From: Aplysia californica
Taxonomy: Eukaryota > Mollusca > Gastropoda > Aplysiida > Aplysiidae
Assembly: GCF_000002075.1 (NCBI RefSeq)
Contig: NW_004797400.1
Coordinates: forward strand, 643,429 to 707,428
DNA: 64,000 bases
Direction of reading: 5' to 3'
Shown: positions 23,530 through 34,900 of the stretch, piece after piece
Layout of the letters: each line of letters starts with the position of its first letter
Position numbering within the stretch: the first letter of the stretch is position 1
Translations under genes and position numbers: made by a program
The notes under the pieces: generated by a model
What the model was told of the DNA's origin: nothing
The model's input: the letters and a program-made list of their open reading frames with translations, nothing else
The model's database searches: none

Positions 23530-25865
23530 AGATGGTTTCAGGGATATCGCAAAACCACAAAACAGCAGTGAAACAAATTCACCATGAAGATGAATCAGAT
23601 TCTGACAGCACAATATGAGTGTTTCAGATAAATCTCAAGAAAAACGTACCTACAGTGACGGTAAATATGTGTTCAAGCAAGCTGACATTTATTGAGGATA
23701 CAGGAGCATCTGTAAATAATATAATAACAAAGACAACGTATGATCTGATGAAGGAGAAACCTATTTTGAGGCCTGATCCTATTACTATTTATGGATACTC
23801 AAACAGTGAAAAGCTGGATGTCCTTGGACGTTTCACAGAAAACATCCAATGCAAGGGGAAGAAGATCAAGGGAAGTTTCTATGTCGCCAAGACACCCGAA
23901 AAAGCATGCAACTTACTCCCTGCAACAACCTCTGAGAAACTAGGAATAATTTCCTTCCTGAACAATGTAACTACCTCGGAAGCTCTTTTTCAGGGATTCG
24001 ACAGAATTGAAGGTCTCATGATAAAACTCCATATTGATCAAGAAGTTCAACCAGTCGCCCAAAAATACAGAAGAATACCATACCATGTAAGGAAGGATGT
24101 TGAAGCGGAAATGCAACGCCTAGAAAAACAAGACATCATCAATCATTGAAAAGATAGAGGATCCTACCTTATGGGTCAGTCCTATAGTGGTTGTCCCAAA
24201 GAAAACTGGCGGAGTTCGTCTCTGCGTAGACATGAGACGTGCAAATACAGCTATAAAAAGAGAGAGAGACACCCAATGCCCACACTCGAGGAGGTGACAA
24301 ACGAATTAAATGGCTCCAAATTCTTTAGTCGTTCGGACTTACATGACAGCAAGCATTCCATCAGATGGAACTCGCAGAAGAAAGTCGTCACATCACCACT
24401 TTCGCTACTCATGTTGGTCTGAGAAGATACAAAAGACTTATGTTCGGTATAAATGCAGCTCCAGAACTGTTCCAGCATCACCTTAGTCAGATACTCCATG
24501 ATATTCAGGGTGTCACAAACTACATTGATGATGTCATAGTCTTCGGCAGGACCAGAAATGAGCTTGACAGGGATGTACAAGCTACACTAGACTGACTACA
24601 AGACAAAGGAGTCAAATTGAACAAGGACAAATGTCTGTTCAGAGTCCAAAAGCTGACCTACCTCGAGCCGCACAAGATCAAGTCCATATCTGAGGCAGCA
24701 CCGCCGTCAACTGTCTCAGAAGTTAGATAATTTCTAGGCATGACGCAGTATGTGTCACGCTTTATCAGAGGGTATGCGACTATCATAGAGCCTTTACGCA
24801 TGTTGACAAAGAAGACTCAGTCTTGGATTTGGGGAAAACCTCAACAGGATGCTTTTGATCAGCTCAAATCAGCTCTTATAAACGCAGGAGTCATGACCTA
24901 CTTTGACTGTCTTTGACCCAGTCAAATCTACTGAGATCATAGTCGATGCATCCCTATGTGGACTCAGTCACCAGTGCAATCTTAACTCAGGGAGAGGGGG
25001 GGGGCATGTCATTAGCTACGGAGGTCGAGGACTTACTTACACCAGTGGAAACGAGATATCCCCGAACTGAAAGAGAGATGCTAGTGGTCGTGTTTGGAGT
25101 GGAGAAGTTCCACATGTACTTATACGGGTCTAAGTTCATTGTTACAACTGACCATAAGCCGTTACTTGGCATTTATCAACAGCAACAAACCATGTTCAGC
25201 ACGCTTTGGGAGATGGCGTCTTTGGCTGATGCCATACGAGTTCAACCTCAGATACAGTCCTGGGAAAGATGAGCTCAATCCAGCAGATTATCTTATCCGT
25301 CACCCCATCACTGAACCTACTAGAAACAACAAAGGTGAAAACTACTTCAGTTATGTGAAGAGGGCATCAGTTCCAAACGCTCTTACTCTTGACGAAGTCA
25401 AAGTCGCCACAAAGAATGACCTTCAGCTGAAGGGAGTGATGACTGCAATCCAGTCTGGAAACTGGAAAGGCAAGTCGCTTTCTTCATTTTCAAATATTAA
25501 AGATGAACTTTCAGTTTACGATGGGGTCATAATGCGCCAACTGGTTATTCCTAGTAGCCTACACCATCAAGTGATCACTCTCGCACATGACTCTCACCAA
25601 GGTGATGTAAAAACGAAACAACTAATCCGCGAGAAAGTATGGTTTCCAGGCTTAGACAGAATGATGGAAGAACACCTGAAAGGGTGTGTACCATGCCGAT
25701 CATGAGTCATAGGCACTCCAAATCGTGAACCATTGAAGATGACACCACTCCCAGATTAGGCATGGGATGAAATATCAGTCGACTTTGCAGGACCTTTTCC
25801 ACCTGGCGAATATCTACTTATCATGAGAGGCATTACAGGCACTTCTATATTATATGATGGGCAAC
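23530..25865 (+). mobile_element. Broken Ty3/Gypsy-class LTR retrotransposon fossil (pol only)
   Basis: A fossil of the pol region: an aspartic protease-like part with a DTGAS motif (near 23.7 kb), reverse transcriptase (about 24.0-24.6 kb, with FGINAAPELF and YIDDV), RNase H (about 24.9-25.2 kb, TTDHKPLL), an integrase zinc-binding part (about 25.5-25.7 kb) and the start of the integrase core before sequence identity ends. I see no gag, envelope or flanking LTR pair, so both ends are lost. The reading frame is broken in roughly half a dozen or more places, so it cannot be active. The order protease-RT-RNase H-integrase and the motif set fit Ty3/Gypsy. Protein similarity is still easy to see, so it is old but not ancient. 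Confidence 0.9.
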
Positions 25866-26563
25866 CTTGGCATGGAAACACAATATTATCGCACTACCGG
25901 TTCGAATTAACCAAATAAAGCAAAGAAACCGCATCAACATTTTCATTGTATTAATTATTAACATAAATAAAGCATTACAATTCAAAACCAAGGTACGTGA
26001 GTATGTTAAAGGCTAAACAGACACACTCAATGGGAAGTTGAGGGTTAATTGTGCATAATAATATTATGAGTTGAATATTTGAGCAGTGTGCACACTTTTT
26101 CTTGTTTAAGTCTACTAATCGTAAGTTATGTAATCCTGCATTGTATGAGGCCTGTGCCTGTGTAAGGAGAGATATTATGGCAGCGGGTTATTATTATCCT
26201 GCTCGCAGCAAAAGGTAAACCCGAATATAACTGCACGAAGGGCTCAGAACGTCAACCAGAAATATGTTATATGGTCTTTTAAAATAATTTAGTGGATTCT
26301 TTCTTACTATGTTGAATTGCACTATAATGATGTTTCAGAAGGCAAAAATTGATGAGGCAAACATTCACACTTTCACCACGCCACCCGATCTGCTCTTGCT
26401 GGCTCATTCAGTCCGCACGTACTATATACATGGCGCAGTCTTTCACTTTCAGCAACTTACCTTTCCAAACCTCAGTTTGATTGTGACCTTTTACAATGTA
26501 TGTCAAATAACGTCTCTTTCTATGTCTACCAAGTCTTCCTCACCGCACCTCTCCGCCCTCTCT

Positions 26564-26565
<2 letters not shown>
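25866..26565. other. Intergenic, no gene seen
   Basis: AT-rich sequence between the retroelement fossil and the CT microsatellite. The plus frame running into the microsatellite (from 26309) is a chance frame ending in Ser-Leu repeats. Confidence 0.4.

Positions 26566-26639
<74 letters not shown>
26566..26639. repeat. CT dinucleotide microsatellite
   Basis: About 37 uninterrupted CT units, directly abutting the truncated end of the pogo-like copy at 26641. Confidence 0.97.
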
Positions 26640-26640
<1 letters not shown>

Positions 26641-26642
<2 letters not shown>

Positions 26643-27203
26643 CTTGACGTTAACCCCATCGTGTGAGCCCTGAGTGATGCAGATGGCCAGTATAGTGTGG
26701 GTGTGAAATCTCACGACTGCCTGTGAGAGTGCTCGAGTAGCGAGCCACTACGGAAACTTTCTTGGGTAGCCAGAAGCCAGAGGTGTGAAATTAGATTGAC
26801 CAATGCCAGCCGAGAAAAGAGTTCCTCGAATCGTTGTTACATGATGGCAGTGAGGGGAGGGGTGGCATTGGTGGGTGGGGTAAGGGTGGAAGCAAAGGGG
26901 ATGTTCAAACGTTCCTGTTTTTATAGGTCAAAAAGTGGTCCAATGAAATGCAAGCACTGGCGGTAATTGGATAAGTAAGACTGACACATGTCATTATCAG
27001 AGAGGTTAGCAGCTGAGAGCTGTGAAGTTTTGACCACTGCTAGCCGATCGGACAAGCGATCCTTGATCCCACCGGCTGGGCTTTGAACTCCCCCCGCCCC
27101 CAAACCTCCATCTCCCCCTAAATTCCCCTGTCTAAGACGGGAAATGTCTAAGACGGATTTTTTTCTGGCTCCCTTGCGATTCCGTCTTACACAGGTTCGA
27201 CTG
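26641..27203. mobile_element. Pogo/Tigger-like element, copy 4 (truncated, inverted relative to copy 2)
   Basis: Right end, read inward: CAGTCGAACCTGTGTAAGAC, with TA outside at 27204-27205. The whole segment is the reverse of 17344 to about 17912, including blocks ACGGAAACTTTC and GTGATGCAGATGG. The other end is replaced by the CT microsatellite. Confidence 0.7.
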
Positions 27204-28889
27204 TAGTGTGCTTTTTAAAAATTCAAATTGGTTAAACATTCTAATGTAGGCTATAGCTTTTCTTGTCATGACCGTCAAGCACATTCTTGTTCATGGTTTT
27301 CCACAGACGTTGTCTTTTGGGCCAGTGGCACTGTCAGGACTTAACTGTATTATCAATTGATCTGGCTATCTTCTTCACAAGCTACGTTTTTCTCAAAAAC
27401 CTTAAGCCACATAATGTTAAATTGCTTTAACATTACACCACTGTGATTGGCCATGACAGGTTGTTCCTATTCATCCTCATCAATCGTTGATTCAAGGAGC
27501 AATCTTTCGGACAAGTCTTCAGTTTATCTTTTTTTTTGTTGAAAAGAGGGGGGACATGTTCCGCCTTCCGAATAAATTCTGAAATTCAGAGTGAAAAACA
27601 GCTTGGGGGGGGGGGGGGGGGGGTCAAGTGTGTTAGGCATTCGGACAAACTGTTCCGCCCATCTAAGGTGGACTACTTCGGGTGGCAGATGCTACCCTAT
27701 CGTGTGGGGTTCGCACCTTCTCAAGAACTCTAGTGTCTAGGATTTATTAAACCCTTCAGTGAATTCCCAGTAAATTTTAATCTATTCTTCTCATACAGGA
27801 GGGGTGAAACCTGTTGAGTTTGTTTAAATCAAGAACAACTGACAAAAATAAGATTTGCATTTAATGTGAAAGAGGCCTGAAAAGAATATTATGAAATAAC
27901 AATTAACAGATAAACGCAGTGGTTCAAGTTATGGTTTTGGTATTAATCGGAAGGTTCATGGTTTTAGACTGACAATGTTGTGAACCTCTTCAATTTTAGG
28001 ACATTTTATATGGTAGGCCTAAATCTATACTATTCCTTGTTTCTTCGTTTTGCTCCTCCCAGGGTTCCGTACTTTTTTTGGCGAAGATGATGTCATCTCC
28101 GTCATTCTGTTTTGGTTCAGCAACATCCTGATCCGATTATAGCAACTTGTTAGTGAGTATGTGTTACTCACTATTTCAGACTGTTAATGTTTTCTCTGAT
28201 ATATGTTTCTAAAGTCTGCACTATTTAGTGAAATTTCGATTGAATAAGTAGGGTTCGCACCTTTCATCAGCACTCGGGACTTCCCGAAGATGACGTCACT
28301 AACGTAAACCTCTGAGTCTGTATTGGAACTGTTGACAATTTTGGCGAAAGGGAAGATTGTGTGAATGCAATAGCCTGCTACTACAAAGCAAACGCTCGTT
28401 CTCATGGCTTTGGTGTATTGTTCATATGCCCTTGAATAACTCCAGAGCTTTCAGTCTTGTTACTATTACTGACCCAATTTTCAGAGGGGAGCTGCAAAAT
28501 CTAATTTAAGTAATTTGAATGGATCATCTAGCCTACCTAAAGCCTAACTAAAGTAAAGTGAGTAAAGTCGTGACCGTGCAAAATCTGTGTGTGGTTACAA
28601 GCTAGATGCTTGATATTCTGGAAGCTAGCTACGGTTTTCAGTGAGAGATTACTAGATTCTAATTTAAGTCGCCTTGTAAGGCCTTTTTTGCAATCACAGT
28701 GGAAGAAGTTGTTGAAATTTTAAAGATCACCACCAAGTGTTCCTTCATTGACCACAGATTGGAAATAACTGAAATTTTGTAAATGATTAATTTCAATAAC
28801 AATTATTTGGATGTGAACTGTTTAGCTCCTCTATGACTTCATCATTGCTGTTTCCTTTGCCTTTGCCTTTGTTGGAATTGTATTATTAG
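27204..28889. other. Upstream flank of ARIH1
   Basis: Probably contains the ARIH1 promoter and non-coding first exon, neither located. A poly-G run of about 19 bases occurs at 27605-27623. Two GAAGATGAYGTCA blocks lie at about 28083-28098 and 28283-28297, the second containing TGACGTCA-like sequence (a possible CREB/ATF site). Confidence 0.3.
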
Positions 28890-28901
28890 AAGGAGCTAGC
28901 C
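28890..28901 (+). promoter_or_regulatory. ARIH1: ARIH1 5' leader with probable 3' splice site just upstream
   Basis: A pyrimidine-rich run at about 28848-28870 followed by TATTATTAG ending at 28889 looks like an intron end. The leader would then be only 12 bases in this exon, and a non-coding first exon with the promoter would lie further upstream, not located. No TATA box or CpG island was identified near here. This is inference from splice-site shape. Confidence 0.4.
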
Positions 28902-31900
28902 ATGATGGACAGTGACGATGATTTTCTTGGGGACGGTGATTCCGATGGTACCCCAGGTGTTACTGACAATGAAGACGAAGACGAGCTGCCCATGGATGAA
29001 GAACCTCATGAATCGTCAACTAATGAACGCAGAGAGGATGAGGATTTCACCTATGAAGTTCTCACTGCAGATCAAATTGTTGAGTTCATGGTGGACTGTA
29101 TAAAAGAGGTCAATGCAGTAGTTCAGGTTGGTGATTTATGTTTAAATTTTTTAGACATCAAGGCTTAGAAGCTTCCAAAGTTACACATATAGTCAAGTTA
29201 GTTAAAAAAAATTTGTATCAGGTCATTTTAGATGGCATCGTAAAATAAAATTATTATTAATGATTAAATTGGAAATGCTGAAGCATAGCATAGATAGAGA
29301 GTTAGTAAGCTTGCAAGCTGTGCTCACCCACAACTGGAAAGGAAGCTTTTAAAATACTCAAAATGTGGCAAACTCTTTTTTTGCCCTAATGTAATTTGTC
29401 TCATTGGCCATATAAAAGAATACTGGAAGGATCTACCGACGATCTACAACCGCACTTGTCAAGATTGATCTAGCCTGCACGCAATTGATTTATGCATCTA
29501 TCAAGTCAGTCAATTTGCCAGATACTCAAACAGGCTTTTCTAGAGCCTCAACAGTAAAATCCCCAATGTCAATGTCGGAAGGCGTTATTGGGAGTCGACT
29601 CCCCATAATGTCTACTGGTTATTGGGAGTCGACTGCCCATAATGTCAACTGGTTGTGGGAGTCGACTACTGCCCATTTTAACGTTATTGGGAGTCACAGA
29701 AACATCATAATAATTTTTTGGAAGAGGCTAGCCGTACTTAATGACGGCTAGACTGGCAGTCTAGCCGTACTTAAGTACGGCTAGACTCACAGTCTAGCCG
29801 TACTTATTCTTAATATGATGGCTAGACTGACCATTTACAAAAAATAGGCCTACTGAATTGTAAATATACATTTTTAGTGTGCAGTACCTAAAGTATTTGT
29901 ATTTGAGACAAAACCAGGTTCCTTAATGACAGTGCATGTATTTTAAACCTCCTGTTTTCTAATGTAAATAGGGCCTAAGATAAGTACGGCTAGACAGGCA
30001 GTCTAGCCGTACTTAAGTACGGCTAGACTTCTTGTCTAGCCGTACTTAAGTACGGGTAGACAGCCAGGCTAGCCGTACTTAAGGACGGCTAGACTGTCAG
30101 TCTAGCCGTACTTAATATTGATGGCTGAATTGTAAATGAAAATTTTAGTTTGCAATGCCTAAAGTATTTGTATTTCAGACAAAACCAAAAGGTGCCTTAC
30201 TGACTTGCATGTATTTGAACCTGAATAATTACTAGATCTAGATCTAATGAGACCTGTGTACTTAACAGGCTTGAGTCGATTGGGCCAAACCTAGATCTAA
30301 GTACGGCTAGCCACTTCGTAATTTTTTACCTCGAAGGGTTTTGTTGAGGTTACTTCGCTTAATTAGCTACGCTGATTTGATCGGCTTAAAAAAAGAAGGT
30401 AAACAGCAGTAATTTTCTGCGCCAAGTCTACCTTATTTGCATTTTAGAGAGGACTTCTCTGTGTATATGAGTTGCCATTGTAGACATGCACGACTTTCTC
30501 TGTACTGAACTACCTTTGCTTTTTTCATGCACGGTAAGGGACGAAGAGAGAAAAAAATATTTCATTTTGTATGTGTTTTGAACGGAAGAAAAAAAAAGAA
30601 GACACCCCCCCCCCCTCTAAAACTTACCTAATCAGGAGGGCAAGCCGCCCCCCCCCCCCCCCCCTCCAAACCAAAACAAAAAAGAAAGAATATGACTGAT
30701 CAGGTGTATGACTGATCAGGGGGGCAAGCAGCAGTGTCGATCGAGCATCGGGACGTTGGCGCGCCGAGTTTGTCATTGAAAACGGCGGAAATTCGAGAGA
30801 ATTTGATGCAGAATCCAAAAATAAAAGGAGCTGGAATGAGACAGAAGCAGCCGGTGTGTGCGACTTTAAAAGTTCTTTAGAAAATTGAACAAGCCGTTTG
30901 CTGCACTTTCCGTAAGGTGCGATAAAGAAATCGTGTTACTCCTGTACAATTGCGGTCCCGTTTGTTTACATAATATGGCTATTGTGGCTGTGGAAGTGAA
31001 TCTAGATATGATTCAATCTAGCTTTAGGCCTAGATAGCCGAGATAATCTATTTCCGGATATAATCTGGATCTACACATATTTAGATATCTCGATTCTAGT
31101 TCTAGATTAGATAGCCTAGGCTATTATTTTAATTCAGTTTAGATCTCTAAAAATAAGAAACACACTACAGGAGCACTAAAAGCAAATGGGACCGCAATTG
31201 TTCAGAGTGCCGAAATCGCTCAGTACAGCGGGCAAAGGTGTTGCCTCCTTAATCCAATACTGCTCTACATCGATGTATACAAGTTTAAAGTGAAAGAAAT
31301 CTTTTTATGAGACACCAGCTTGCAACAGACACTTGATTTTTAGTTACCGAACTGTGTCAATTGCTTGTTAGTCAACTTACTGCCTTGTTGTTTTTTTGGG
31401 GGGTTTTCTCTTTCAAATACATTTTAATTCGGTTGCCTATATGGTTAACAAATATGACAATTTTCCCTTCCAAAACCATAGGTTACACTTTCCAGTATAT
31501 TGCCTCTGGATCTCACTGGTTTTACTCCGGCCTTTGGAGAGAGCGCGTACGCCTTCGCTTAGAGCGCGTACGCCTTCGCTTGAATTTCCTCCTTTTTTAA
31601 ATTCCTGAGTGGCAGCTATGTGGTAGGAAAGATCTACACCTAGCCTTCTCGGACAAGGGCGAAATATCTCGAAGGGCCCGTGTGCAAGTTGCACTTGTTA
31701 AAGATCCCTTGGTTGTCTAAAGTTGATAAGAGTAGGCTTCAGCCGCCATTCGGGCAAAATTCAAAATTTGCTACCAACTGAAAATATTAGGGCGCGCTCA
31801 TATGACCTATGCAGTTGCGAACGCCATAAAACACTTACACTTTGCCATCACAAGGCTCATATAAGTAAAAACTCTTGCCATCAAAAGCAAATAAAGGCAT

Positions 31901-34900
31901 TTTGTGAAAAATCCAAAGAAACTGAATGGTAAACATCGCCGATCGGCGACAAAGTGTTGAAGAACAAAAACTTACACGGGTCCAAATCACACTCAAACTA
32001 ATCACATGTATACAAGACTTACAATAAAATCACAAAAATTACAGAAATTACCCCCACTTCCTCCCCATTCACTATCTCGTGAGGGTTCTGACTTTCTTTG
32101 TTCTCTTATTAGTGAGTCTTTAAACTTCATTGCCTGGAGCAGCAGACTGGAAGACTGTAAGGGCGAAAATTCACCCCGGTTACTGAACTTCAATTCTGAT
32201 TTTGAGTTGACAGTGTGCTGGGCTGAGACATTAAGTTGCTTGTGGGTAATTTATAATACTTGTTGTCGCCCCGACTTTCTTTGGATAACTAGAAAGCTTG
32301 TCAGGGTTTTATAGCAATGTGCTCAAAACGTGGCTTAGATAATATCGAATTGTTCGAGAGAAAATGTAAAGACCATTGTTTGTTCGTTTCTTGGTTAAAA
32401 GTCATTTTTAAATTAATTTTTTTCTGATTGTTCTTACTATGCTTGAGAGCCATCATTTTATTACCACTGCTTAGATTCTAGGGTTGCAGGTCTGCTGTCC
32501 CATAACGAATTTAACACAAAAATTGTGTGGACTGCTTTATAAAAATGGCAGGCAGTCACCAGCTTCAAATTTTTGTAAACTTAGATAAGGTTTCGGTTGT
32601 GTTGTGTTATCATGTGTTTAGTAAATTGGATTATTTAATATTTTTGTAATATTAATAAGTAGGTAGTCACATAGTGTTAGTGATAGTGGCTGGCTCATCA
32701 GTAAGATTGCCAGGCATGCAATTTAAAAGTCAAGGGTTCAATTCCTGAAAGAGCAGAGCCTGATGATATGTCCTTATGAAAAGCAATCTCTATTTCCTCT
32801 TGAAAGATTATAAAAACATAAACATTGTTTCCTGTCCATGGCCATATATGATAGAGGGTGGTAATGGAATACATATATATGTAATTTTTTTATTATCATG
32901 AATATATGTCACAATGTGGTGGAATCAGGCACTTGTCAATTTTTTAGCATATGGATTTATTAGTATGCTGTCAACTTAAATCATGTCCGTTTGTCTTGCA
33001 TTTGGCACAGAAAAATACTCGTCATTCTTGAATAGAAGTTAAGATATTCGGAATTGAAAGAAGTGGGGGTTGTTTGGTGTCAGAGGTAAAATTAGAGATA
33101 AAATAGCTGCCAAAGTTTGGTGACCTCCAAAGCTTGAGTGCAAATTTTCATTTTTTGTGTGCCTTTGATCAATGTTTTTCAGTAAAATGCACTTTCAGAA
33201 ATGTGCTCTTAAAAATGAACATAGGTGTTGAGCTCAAAAAAAGATAATTTGGAAAAAATTGCCCTAGGGCCAGAAGAATGCCAGTATTCATTGATTACAT
33301 AATTATCTTGACGAGCGCCTGATTTCACCATGTTGCCTCACATATCATATGCTTCGCTATTGCTCTGTGGGTCTGATTCTGAAATAGAAGAGATGCTATT
33401 ATGGTTATACAGTTGACTACGCTTTTTGCGATGTCATTGGGGAACAGAAAAAAGATCGCTACCTCCGAAGTTCGCAACAGCTGTTGGAAGAAAAATTCAA
33501 GGGAAATAATCCCAGTACTCAACCTCACTGTAGTTGTCCCTCATGTCGCTACTAGACGAAGTGAGAGAGAGGCAGTATCGTGTTTGCTTCGCACTTATCA
33601 TGTGTAAGGTTATCAATAGTATCATGTGGGAGATTGCTCGATAAGTGTCTGATGACTCGTACTATTATGTGAATGTGCATAACTTTACAAAACATTGGAT
33701 TCATCAATGCTAGGTGAATACTAACCTCGGAGGGAAACATGATCGCTAAAGCCGTTATATTTTTACTTTGAACTATGGGCTGGGGATAAGAATACGTATC
33801 ACTACAGCTGTCACGACGGATGTAGTGATTTCGATACAACTGTTTCAATTTTTTTGAGTTTGTATTACATAGATGCCCATTCCACGGAAAAAGATCACTT
33901 CATCCGAAGATCTTTACAACCGACTTCACTGCAAGTGGTGTGGACTATAAATCCTTTTTTCTTTGTTTAAATAGCACAAAATTTGCTGATTATTATGTAA
34001 TATAAATGCTGGAGTTTGCCCTTATTCTAAAATGATCTCTAAGCATTGTTCTCTGAGAAATTATCAAAGACACGTTATGGGTTGATTACAGGTTAGCAAA
34101 AACAAATCAACCCATTGGAGTTGCATTATTTTTCTTCTGCTAGACACAGCAATAATGTGTGTGTGTATGAATCCTGCCTCAATGTGCAATGTTCTTTCAT
34201 AATAATAACATTATCCAATTATCACTGGGTTTTTTTTCCTGCAGATTCCTGCCACAATAACACGCATTCTTTTAAACCATTTCAAGTGGGATAAAGAAAA
34301 ACTCATGGAAAGGTAACGTTTTGTCACCTGTTGTTTTTTTTCTGTCTCACATAAGTTTAAAATTAAAATAAGAATTCATGCATCTGAATATCATAGAATT
34401 ATCACTGAAAGTCCATTTATTTATTGTTGCACTTGAAGTTGGACTAATAAAATGACACTTTTATATTTATATTTTAGACTACAGGGTCTGTTGAGTAAAA
34501 TGCCCTTTAACGTGAGACTGTTTTGAGGTCAGTTAATTTTAAGCGAGTTTTGTGCCATGAAAAATTTACTTTTTCTGTATTGAAAATGAAAGGGGTACAA
34601 CTAATTTGAAAAGCTGTAATTTTTTATTTTTTATTGATTGATTGATTAAAAAATCATTTTTTAAAAAAAATTTGGGGGGGGGGGGGGGGGGGGATGTCAA
34701 ATGGGTAAAAAAAAGTGTGCAGAATTGTCCCATAGAGTGAAGAGTCCCTTCATATCTTATCACACTGTTGTTTATTGTATAGACTTTGTGTCTCTTATTG
34801 TATGCATTTTCACAGGTATTATGATGGTGATCAAGACAAACTGTTTTCGGAGGCACACGTCGTCAGTCCCCATCGTCGTGAAGGAGGGAATGGAAAGGTT

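Noticed and set aside
26309-26714. Frames rich in Ser-Leu or Arg-Glu
   Set aside because: Produced by the CT microsatellite.
29585-30125. CRISPR-like array (repeats of about 33 bp)
   Set aside because: Units are contiguous palindromes without unique spacers, in a eukaryotic intron, with no cas genes.
32676-32760. True tRNA gene
   Set aside because: A- and B-box-like motifs are present, but the stems do not pair convincingly; a SINE head is likelier.
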